A stretch of 64,000 nucleotides of DNA from Methylomonas sp. EFPC3 (GTDB lineage: Bacteria > Pseudomonadota > Gammaproteobacteria > Methylococcales > Methylomonadaceae): contig NZ_CP116398.1 of NCBI RefSeq assembly GCF_029643245.1, positions 806,001 to 870,000 of the forward strand, read 5' to 3'. The notes beneath the pieces are model-generated. The model saw only the letters and a list, made by a program, of their open reading frames with translations, was not told the origin of the DNA and ran no database searches. Positions 19,368 through 26,282 of the stretch are shown piece after piece. The position numbers and the translations under genes were made by a program. How positions within the stretch are numbered: the first letter of the stretch is position 1; each line of letters starts with the position of its first letter.

Positions 19368-20759
19368 ATGACCACCGTTAATTCCGAAAAACTCTCCAGC
19401 GCCCGTTTTGCCGAAGCCACCGACGCCTTCGTCGAGGAATTCACCGCATCGGTCAATTTCGACCAACGCATGGCGCAACAAGATATCCAAGGCTCGCTGG
19501 CGCATGCGGCGATGCTGTGCAAGATCGGTATTCTGACCGAGCAGGAATTGGCGGACATCCGCAACGGTTTGGCCCAAATCGGCGGCGAGATCGAACGCGG
19601 TGAATTCGTCTGGTCGGTGAAGCAGGAAGATGTGCACATGAATATCGAAGCGCGCCTGACCGACCTGATCGGCATCGCCGGCAAGAAGCTGCATACCGGC
19701 CGTTCCCGCAACGACCAGGTGGCGACCGACATTCGTTTGTATCTGCGCGACGAAATCGGCAATATCCTCGGCCAGTTGCAGCGCTTGCAGTTGGCATTGT
19801 TGGACAAGGCCGAGCAGGAAGCCGATACCATCATGCCCGGCTTCACCCATTTGCAGGTGGCGCAACCGGTCACTTTCGGCCACCACTTGATGGCCTGGTT
19901 CGAGATGCTCAGCCGCGACCGCGAGCGTTTTCTGGATTGCGCCAAGCGCCTGAACGTGATGCCGCTAGGTGCTGCGGCATTGGCCGGTACCAGCTACCCG
20001 CTGGATCGTTTCATGACCGCCGAGTTGTTGGGCTTCAGCCGGCCGTCGAATAACTCGCTGGATTCGGTCAGCGACCGCGATTTTGCGATCGAATTCGCCG
20101 CCGCCGGCAGCGTGTTGATGATGCATTTGTCGCGATTTTCCGAGGAACTGGTGTTATGGGCCAGCGCCCAATTCGATTTCATCGACATTCCGGATGCCTT
20201 CTGCACCGGCTCGTCTATCATGCCGCAAAAGAAAAATCCGGACGTGCCGGAATTGGTGCGCGGTAAATCCGGCCGGGTGGCCGGGCATTTGATTTCGTTG
20301 TTGATGCTGATGAAAAGCCAGCCTTTGGCTTACAACAAAGATAACCAGGAAGACAAGGAACCGTTGTTCGACACGGCCGATACCTTGGTCAATTGCCTGC
20401 GCGCCTTCGCCGACATGATGCCGCGCGTCGAAGCCAAACGGGAAAACATGTACCAGTCCGCCAAGCGCGGTTTTGCGACGGCTACCGATCTGGCGGATTA
20501 TCTGGTGCGTAAAGGCATGGCCTTTCGCGATGCGCACGAAGTGGTCGGCCAAGCCGTGCGCCTGGGTTTGAACAGCGGCCGGGATTTATCGGAACTGACC
20601 TTGGCCGAGTTGCAGGAGTTTTCCGCCGCGATCGGCGCTGATGTGTTCGATATTCTTTCCCTGGAAGGTTCGGTTGCCGCGCGTTCCCTGATCGGTGGTA
20701 CGGCTCCGGAGACGGTGCGTAAGGCAATCTGTGAAGCAAGACACCAAATAACCGGATAA
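19368..20759 (+). CDS. argH: Argininosuccinate lyase
   Basis: Cytosolic enzyme of the last step of arginine synthesis, cleaving argininosuccinate to arginine and fumarate. At 463 residues it is the standard length. The fumarase/lyase superfamily signature [16 protein letters not shown] is intact near 283, as are HTGRSRNDQ near 105 (substrate binding) and the catalytic TGFTHLQ-type motif ([18 protein letters not shown]). It is a stand-alone gene, with no other arginine gene nearby. Confidence 0.97.
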   Translation: MTTVNSEKLSSARFAEATDAFVEEFTASVNFDQRMAQQDIQGSLAHAAMLCKIGILTEQELADIRNGLAQIGGEIERGEFVWSVKQEDVHMNIEARLTDLIGIAGKKLHTGRSRNDQVATDIRLYLRDEIGNILGQLQRLQLALLDKAEQEADTIMPGFTHLQVAQPVTFGHHLMAWFEMLSRDRERFLDCAKRLNVMPLGAAALAGTSYPLDRFMTAELLGFSRPSNNSLDSVSDRDFAIEFAAAGSVLMMHLSRFSEELVLWASAQFDFIDIPDAFCTGSSIMPQKKNPDVPELVRGKSGRVAGHLISLLMLMKSQPLAYNKDNQEDKEPLFDTADTLVNCLRAFADMMPRVEAKRENMYQSAKRGFATATDLADYLVRKGMAFRDAHEVVGQAVRLGLNSGRDLSELTLAELQEFSAAIGADVFDILSLEGSVAARSLIGGTAPETVRKAICEARHQITG

Positions 20760-20822
20760 ACAATCTGGAAATAACCGGCCTAACTGCTAACCTTCCGGCA
20801 TCGTTTTTGAAGGAAGGTAGCG

Positions 20823-21527
20823 ATGGCCGTTTTTCATTCGACTTTAATCGTCGACAAGCAAGCCGATCCGAAGCCTGACAGCGATTTTTGGCTGGACGGG
20901 GAACTGGGGAGCTTCGGTTGCGAATCGTCCGCGGAGTCCGCGCTCAGAGTGTTGTCGGTCAAGGTTCGGCGGAATCCGCTCGATCTGCTGGCGCACCTGC
21001 GGCGGATTCATTTCTGTTTCCGAAACCGGCTGCCGGCGGCGCTGTACGGGGCGCTGCTGGATTTGTTGCTGGTGCTGGAAGGCAAAGGCGAAGCGCTGGC
21101 CCGGCGACTGCTCAACGCTTGCCGGTCGGGTCTGGACAAGCGTCATTGCCATATCCTGTTTGAATTGGCGCGGCACGATCCCCAGCAAATCGGCAATCGC
21201 TATTCCTTATTCACCGGCGGGCTGCAGGGCCGGAGCAAATTGCTCGTGCAAATCGAAGCGCCGATCGCTCCCAGTCATGACCCTCTGACACTGGCTAACG
21301 ACTTCATCGAATACAGCCAACTCGATCAGGCGATGGACGTACTGGAAAGTGCGGTGGGAATCGATCCGGAACGGACCGAATTGCAACGGGCGTTATTGGA
21401 ACTTTACCGTTCTACCGGCAGCCGCGAGCGGTTTGAACATGCCAGAAGAAGCTTCGCCGAATTGGCTATTCCGTTAGCGGACGATTGGCAGGCGCTGGCA
21501 GATATTTTCCAACGGCAAGCGTCATGA
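20823..21527 (+). CDS. FimV-like TPR protein
   Basis: A 234-residue soluble protein of mostly helices. Residues about 155-230 (PLTLANDFIEYSQLDQAMDVL, then DPERTELQRALLELYRSTGSRERFEHARR) match the TPR-like repeats of the cytoplasmic domain of FimV, the polar organiser of type IV pili. There is no LysM domain, signal peptide or membrane helix, so this is a stand-alone FimV-repeat protein rather than FimV itself. A strong GAAGGAAGG ribosome site precedes ATG 20823. Its stop overlaps the next gene (ATGA). First gene of the G-protein operon described in the findings. Confidence 0.7.
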   Translation: MAVFHSTLIVDKQADPKPDSDFWLDGELGSFGCESSAESALRVLSVKVRRNPLDLLAHLRRIHFCFRNRLPAALYGALLDLLLVLEGKGEALARRLLNACRSGLDKRHCHILFELARHDPQQIGNRYSLFTGGLQGRSKLLVQIEAPIAPSHDPLTLANDFIEYSQLDQAMDVLESAVGIDPERTELQRALLELYRSTGSRERFEHARRSFAELAIPLADDWQALADIFQRQAS

Positions 21528-22732
21528 CTAAGACGGCCCATTCCTACCGGATTGCCTTGCACGGGATGGACGGCCGCACTTGCAAGACCATGGAAATGTA
21601 TCTGAAAGGCCCGTGCCGCGGTGCGGCAGTCGTCGTCCCGGCTGAAGAGGCACAGATCGACATGATCGATGCCGACCATGTCAAGGCGCGGGAAATCCTG
21701 GAGCAGTGCAAGGCGGCACGGCCCGGCCGCCCGATCATCCTGCTGTCCTTGCAGACCTTACAGATCGACAACACTTTTTTCGTCAAAAAGCCGGTCAATG
21801 TCGAGCAAATTCTCGGGGTGTTGGACAAAATCGGTGCCTTGCTAAAAGCGCCGGAAGTCAAACCGGCGCCAGCCCCGGCGGTCACTGCCGCGGTAGAGCA
21901 ACGGCCTGTAGCACCGCCCAAAACTACGCTGGACGTCTACGTCAAGCCGGTGAAACCGAGCCAACCCGCCGCTAACGCGGAACGGCAAAAGACCGCTAAG
22001 CACCAATCGGCGATGCAACTCAACGAAGGCGGTTTTACCGCGTTTTTGGGTACGCTCGGCGATATCGATTTCGACGACGAGGTGCAATTACCGACCGCTT
22101 GTTACGATCCGCGCCAGTTTTTCCTGGGTTATGTGCAGTCGGCCGTGAAAACCGCCGGATTGCAGGTGCGGCCGTTGCGGCTGAGTTCGATCTGGAAGCC
22201 GCTGTATATTTTTCCCGAGCAGAATGAAGTGTGGCTGGATGCGGACGACAAACAATTACGGGCATTTGCCGGCGTCGCCTTCAAATCCGGCACCGCCGGC
22301 AATATGAGTTTATCGGCTTTGGAACCGGTTGCCGTCGATAAGGAACGGGACCCGGAGAAATATCAGGACGTGGCAGGGTTTATCTGGAAGCTGGCGCTAT
22401 GGACTTCGAAAGGGCGGTTTCCGATCGGACTGGATATTCAGCGGCCGGTATTTCTGTTGCGCTGGCCCAATTTCACCCGCTTGGTCATCACGCCCGATGC
22501 GCTGCGGATTGCTGCATTGCTGGTCAAAACACCGACCACGCCAATTGCGGTTTGTCGAGTGTTGAACGTCAAGCCGCAATATGTGTTTGCGTTTATCAGC
22601 GCATGCCATGCCTTGGGAATGTTGCGGCAAAGCGAGCGCGAAGCGGATGCAGTGATCGCCCCGCCGGTACCGGATCGGGCGCAGAACCAAGGCCTGTTAC
22701 GCAAAATTCTCAGTAAATTGCGCGGTGCCTAG
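21524..22732 (+). CDS. Receiver-like two-domain protein of the G-protein cluster
   Basis: A 402-residue protein. Residues about 8-110 look like a receiver: strand-helix alternation, Asp49/Asp51 in IDMIDADH where the phosphoacceptor would be, PIILLSLQ, and FVKKPVN with the conserved Lys-Pro. The N-terminal acidic pair typical of active receivers (normally DD near residue 10) is absent (RIALHGMDG), so phosphorylation is doubtful. A Pro/Ala/Lys linker (111-165) leads to a C-terminal domain (about 175-395) ending in a helical, basic tail, which I do not recognise. The ATG overlaps the FimV-like stop. It is followed 21 bases later by the GTPase, a probable partner. Confidence 0.6.
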   Translation: MTKTAHSYRIALHGMDGRTCKTMEMYLKGPCRGAAVVVPAEEAQIDMIDADHVKAREILEQCKAARPGRPIILLSLQTLQIDNTFFVKKPVNVEQILGVLDKIGALLKAPEVKPAPAPAVTAAVEQRPVAPPKTTLDVYVKPVKPSQPAANAERQKTAKHQSAMQLNEGGFTAFLGTLGDIDFDDEVQLPTACYDPRQFFLGYVQSAVKTAGLQVRPLRLSSIWKPLYIFPEQNEVWLDADDKQLRAFAGVAFKSGTAGNMSLSALEPVAVDKERDPEKYQDVAGFIWKLALWTSKGRFPIGLDIQRPVFLLRWPNFTRLVITPDALRIAALLVKTPTTPIAVCRVLNVKPQYVFAFISACHALGMLRQSEREADAVIAPPVPDRAQNQGLLRKILSKLRGA

Positions 22733-22753
22733 CCGCTCTCAGCAGGAATCTCG

Positions 22754-23290
22754 ATGAGCCAATACAAAATTATTTTCACCGGTCCGGTTGGGGCCGGAAA
22801 AACCACCGCGATCAACGCCATCAGCGACACGCCGCCGGTGAAAACCGATGCGGCGGCCAGCGACATGACCAAAAACCGCAAAGCTTCGACCACGGTGGCG
22901 ATGGATTATGGCGTGATGAATCTGGCCGGCGGCGAGAAGATCCATTTGTACGGTACCCCTGGGCAGGAACGCTTCGATTTCATGTGGGACATTCTGGTCA
23001 ATGGCGGCATCGGCTTGATTTTGCTGTTAGATAACACCCGCGCAGATCCGTTTCAGGATATGAAGTTCTTTCTGGATGCGTTCAGTAAATTTATCAGCGA
23101 TACCAGTCTGGCCATCGGCGTCACCCAAATGGATCTCAGCAACCGGCCGACCATAGACGATTACCACTCGCGCTTGCAGGAATTCGGCATCAAACCGCCG
23201 GTGTTTGCGGTGGACGCCCGCGAAAAGAACGACGTTTCGTTATTGGTGCAGGCCTTGTTGTATTCGCTCGATCCCGGTATGGCGGAGTAG
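22754..23290 (+). CDS. Small Ras-like GTPase (MglA-related, COG2229 type)
   Basis: A 178-residue GTP switch protein. G1 P-loop GPVGAGKT is at 10-17, G2 threonines are in KASTTVAMDYG (43-53), G3 appears as YGTPGQERFDFMWD (66-79) and G4 as TQMD at 124-127. The TPGQ form of G3 and the divergent G4 are typical of the bacterial MglA/COG2229 group that works with roadblock proteins. MglA-type switches set cell polarity and type IV pilus position in Myxococcus. Two roadblock-like proteins are encoded directly downstream, which supports that comparison. Confidence 0.85.
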   Translation: MSQYKIIFTGPVGAGKTTAINAISDTPPVKTDAAASDMTKNRKASTTVAMDYGVMNLAGGEKIHLYGTPGQERFDFMWDILVNGGIGLILLLDNTRADPFQDMKFFLDAFSKFISDTSLAIGVTQMDLSNRPTIDDYHSRLQEFGIKPPVFAVDAREKNDVSLLVQALLYSLDPGMAE

Positions 23291-23293
23291 GGC

Positions 23294-23938
23294 ATGGAGC
23301 GCTTCAAACTCGTCGAAGACCTGTTTTTATATCCGACGCCGGCCGGGGCTTATTACGCGGTAGCTTATCCGGATTCCGACAAACCCCGGCGTTTTTTGCT
23401 GCGCCTGTTGCAGCAGGCGCAGACGCCGGCACTGGCCTTACCGAAACTGCAAAGCCTGATGGAAATCGAAGACGAAGACAAAGCCTTGGAAATGTTGTCG
23501 CATTGTCAGAAGTTGGGCTGGGTACAAGGCGTGGATACGCCGTTGCAGGCGCCGGCTGGCGCGTTGGAGGAACTGCTACCGGGCCTGCTGGCGGCGATCT
23601 CCGATTCCGGCAAAGTATTGTTGGCTGACGACCAGGGTTTTTATCTGGCTTGTAGCGGTTTTCCGCACGAGGTCGCCGAAGAATTGTCGGCCTTGAGCGC
23701 CGAATTGGCGACCGTGCATAAACGCCGTTCCGGTTTGTTAAGCAACAACATGGGCATCGCCAGCCACGCCTGGGCGATCGTCGATGCGTTCGGCGCCAGC
23801 CAGATCGGTTTCTGGCCTGTGTTCGTCGGTGGCCGTCGCTTCGTGCTGGCGATTGCCGGCACGCCGCATTTCAATCGGGCCGAATTCGTCAGTTTGGCCT
23901 GGAGCCTGACGACCCGCTACGTCAAAAAAGGCGATTAG
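23294..23938 (+). CDS. Roadblock-type partner protein, two-domain, of the GTPase
   Basis: A 214-residue soluble protein that starts four bases after the GTPase stop with a GGAG site. Residues 1-90 form a small helical domain (FLLRLLQQAQTPALALPKL, then MLSHCQKLGWVQGV) resembling a winged-helix or sensor of cell state. Residues about 95-210 show the roadblock/LC7 strand-helix pattern (GKVLLADDQGFYLACSGF, then AEELSALSAELATVHKRRSG, then FVLAIAGTPHFNRAEF). Roadblock proteins of this kind regulate MglA-type GTPases as scaffolds or GTPase-activating partners. The roadblock assignment is from pattern only. Confidence 0.6.
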   Translation: MERFKLVEDLFLYPTPAGAYYAVAYPDSDKPRRFLLRLLQQAQTPALALPKLQSLMEIEDEDKALEMLSHCQKLGWVQGVDTPLQAPAGALEELLPGLLAAISDSGKVLLADDQGFYLACSGFPHEVAEELSALSAELATVHKRRSGLLSNNMGIASHAWAIVDAFGASQIGFWPVFVGGRRFVLAIAGTPHFNRAEFVSLAWSLTTRYVKKGD

Positions 23939-23985
23939 TTTCGTCCGCTTGCGTTATCAACATCATTTATTAGGAGAGACCCATT

Positions 23986-24348
23986 ATGAAAGCAGATATG
24001 CTGACCTCGGTACTGACGGAGTTGAACGGCACTTCGGCCGATATTGAAGCATCGGGCGTGATATCCACGGACGGATTGATGATGGCCTCGGTATTGCCGG
24101 CCGGCATGGATGAAGACCGGGTCGGCGCCATGAGTGCGGCGATGCTGTCTTTGGGCGACCGTACTGCCCAGGAACTGAACCGGGGCAATCTGGAGCAGGT
24201 GTTGATCAAAGGCGCACGCGGCTATGTGCTGATGACTTACGCCGGCAGCGAAGCGGTATTGACGGTGTTAGCCAAGCCCAATGCCAAATTGGGCCTGATC
24301 TTTCTCGACGTCAAGCGCGCGGCGGAAAGTATTTCCGAAATGCTGTGA
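23986..24348 (+). CDS. Roadblock/LC7 domain protein
   Basis: A 120-residue single-domain roadblock protein. Typical features are an N-terminal helix (MLTSVLTELNGTSADIEASGVISTDGLM in the family's usual place), the GLMMAS strand, AAMLSLGDRTAQEL, a central EQVLIKGARGYVLM strand pair and VLAKPNAKLGLIFLDVKRAAE at the end. Such proteins dimerise and bind Ras-like GTPases; MglB is the best known example. TAGGAGA precedes ATG 23986. Third member of the GTPase-roadblock set in this operon. Confidence 0.85.
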   Translation: MKADMLTSVLTELNGTSADIEASGVISTDGLMMASVLPAGMDEDRVGAMSAAMLSLGDRTAQELNRGNLEQVLIKGARGYVLMTYAGSEAVLTVLAKPNAKLGLIFLDVKRAAESISEML

Positions 24349-24375
24349 TCCCGAAACCATGCTACGGAGCCGATC

Positions 24376-24852
24376 ATGATTAGCGATATGAAACCCGAAG
24401 ACATCGTTGGAGATTACCGGGAGGCCGAGTTGACGTTCTACGACGGTACTCGCCGCAAAGTGTTGTATACCGAACTGGAAACGCCGTATCCGGACGGCAA
24501 ATTGATCGTGTCGACCACGACGCCGGAGGGCGTGATTCGTCAGGTAAATCCGGCGTTCGTCGAAATGTCGGGCTATAGCGAAGCCGAACTGATCGGTGCG
24601 CCGCACAATATTCTGCGTCATCCCGACATGCCGGCGGCGGCGTTCAAGGATTTGTGGGAGACGGTTCAGCGCGGCGAGAAATGGCAGGGTTACGTCAAAA
24701 ATCTGCGCAAGGACGGCGGTTATTACTGGGTCAAAGCCACCGTCATCCCCAACGTGCGCGGCGGTCAAGTCGTGGGCTATACCTCGGTCCGGCGCAAGCC
24801 GTCGCGGACCAAGGTCGACGAATGCGTCAAACTCTATCCGACACTACGTTAA
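24376..24852 (+). CDS. PAS-domain sensor protein, Aer-like
   Basis: A 158-residue stand-alone PAS protein. It contains the Aer/redox-type signature HNILRHPDMPAAAFKDLW (near 76-94), then WQGYVKNLRKDGGYYWVKA, in which Aer-family proteins hold FAD. There is no transmitter domain, no HAMP and no membrane helix. The first 45 residues are unlike the PAS family. In this operon it may feed redox or energy information into the GTPase switch. FAD binding is an inference from the motif. Confidence 0.8.
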   Translation: MISDMKPEDIVGDYREAELTFYDGTRRKVLYTELETPYPDGKLIVSTTTPEGVIRQVNPAFVEMSGYSEAELIGAPHNILRHPDMPAAAFKDLWETVQRGEKWQGYVKNLRKDGGYYWVKATVIPNVRGGQVVGYTSVRRKPSRTKVDECVKLYPTLR

Positions 24853-24863
24853 CGGAGCCTGCC

Positions 24864-25610
24864 ATGTCATTTCTGTTTACCGTCAGTCCCGATTTCGCGC
24901 CCGACCGGCTGTCCGGTTGGTATATATTCAACACCTGGTTGCAAAAACAAACCGATACCGCGATCCATCTGGAAATGTACAACCATTACCAGCAACTGCA
25001 TCAAGCGATCGAAGCGGATAAAATCGATTTGATTTACGCCAACCCGTTCGACGCGGCCATGCTGGTCAGGACTAAGGGCTTCGTGCCGCTGGTCAAGGCT
25101 CTGGGCCAGGCTGACGAGGCCATTATCGCCGTCAATGCCGACAATCCGGTGCAGGATGTCGCCGATCTGCAAGTCAATAGCCGGGTGGCGTTTACCGACG
25201 ATCCCGACGTGCGGCTAATGGGCATGATCATGTTGGAGCCGGCCGACCTGGATGCCGGCAACATTGTCCCGGTTTTGGCCGATACGCCGGTTCTGGTGGC
25301 AAAGCATTTGCTGAAAGGCGAGGCCGATGCGGGTATTATTCTGGCCGAAGCCTACGATAATTTGTCGGGCGTGATTCGCAAGCAATTACGGATATTGGTG
25401 CGCAGCCAGATTAGCGTGATCCACCATGCCTTGTTGATCGGCCCGCGCTTGCAGGCAAGGCGCGGCGAATTCTGCCGGGCTTTGTTGGCGATGGCGGCGG
25501 ACGAGAAGGGCAGGGGCGTCCTGACTGCATTGGGCTTCAATGGTTGGCAAGCGATCGACGACGAGGAAATGGAATTTATGATCGATTTGATGGATACCCT
25601 CAATACTTAA
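24864..25610 (+). CDS. PhnD-like periplasmic-binding fold protein lacking a signal peptide
   Basis: A 248-residue protein with the type-2 solute-binding fold of the PhnD (phosphate/phosphonate/phosphite) family: QAIEADKIDLIYANPFDAAML near residue 45, LQVNSRVAFTDDPD, LLKGEADAGIILAEAYDNL, then the second-lobe helices. It begins MSFLFTVSPDF with no signal peptide or lipobox, so it should stay in the cytosol and act as an intracellular ligand sensor, not as an ABC transporter subunit (no transporter genes adjoin). ATG 24864 follows CGGAG; an open frame upstream is only overlap with the PAS gene. Confidence 0.7.
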   Translation: MSFLFTVSPDFAPDRLSGWYIFNTWLQKQTDTAIHLEMYNHYQQLHQAIEADKIDLIYANPFDAAMLVRTKGFVPLVKALGQADEAIIAVNADNPVQDVADLQVNSRVAFTDDPDVRLMGMIMLEPADLDAGNIVPVLADTPVLVAKHLLKGEADAGIILAEAYDNLSGVIRKQLRILVRSQISVIHHALLIGPRLQARRGEFCRALLAMAADEKGRGVLTALGFNGWQAIDDEEMEFMIDLMDTLNT

Positions 25611-25640
25611 CCTTAATTTTTATCAGCGGAAGCCGCAGCC

Positions 25641-26240
25641 ATGACCATAGTAACCACGGTAGATGTTTTGCGGCACGGCGAGGCCCGCGGCGGCGCCCGT
25701 TACCGCGGAATCACCGACGATCCGTTGACCGAGCGCGGTTGGCGGCAAATGTACCGGCAGTGCGGCGAACTGCACTGGGACGTGGTGGCGAGTTCGCCAT
25801 TGCGCCGCTGTTGTTCGTTCGCCGCTGCGTGGTGCGGACAGCAGCAAGCCGAATTGTGTGTCGATCCGGCTTGGGCCGAGTACGATTTCGGCGCCTGGGA
25901 AGGTCTGAGCGCCGACCAAATCGAACGCGATTGGCCTGGCGCATTGGATGCGTTTTACCGCGATCCGGAGCGTTCGCCCCCGCCCAACGGCGAAAACTAC
26001 CGGCAATTCAATCGCCGGGTGCAAACGGCCTGGGATGCGCTGTTGACCGCGCATGCCGGCAAGAAGATTCTGGTCGTCAGCCATGCCGGCGTGGTGCGCA
26101 GCCTGTTGAGCCATTGTCTGCAGCTGGCGCCGACGGCAGCCTTCCGCATAGAGGTTCCTCAGGCCGGACTGACCCGGTTTACAGCCTTCGATAGCGCAGA
26201 CGGCCGTTACCTGCAGCTGAACTACCATCGGCCGGGTTGA
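25641..26240 (+). CDS. Histidine phosphatase family protein
   Basis: A 199-residue phosphatase of the phosphoglycerate mutase / alpha-ribazole phosphatase superfamily. The catalytic LRHGEA motif lies near residues 10-15, an ASSPLRRC patch near 53, E-x-x-FGAWEG near 82-90 and the second histidine in VVSHAGVVRSLL near 145. The substrate is unknown; CobC-like phosphatases have the same YRG-x-x-DDPLTERG pattern seen here, but no cobalamin gene is close. It follows the PhnD-like gene by 30 bases and may be the last gene of that operon. Confidence 0.85.
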   Translation: MTIVTTVDVLRHGEARGGARYRGITDDPLTERGWRQMYRQCGELHWDVVASSPLRRCCSFAAAWCGQQQAELCVDPAWAEYDFGAWEGLSADQIERDWPGALDAFYRDPERSPPPNGENYRQFNRRVQTAWDALLTAHAGKKILVVSHAGVVRSLLSHCLQLAPTAAFRIEVPQAGLTRFTAFDSADGRYLQLNYHRPG

Positions 26241-26282
26241 TTTCTTCTATACTCAAGGCCGTTTCGATTTTGGTGCGCCGCA

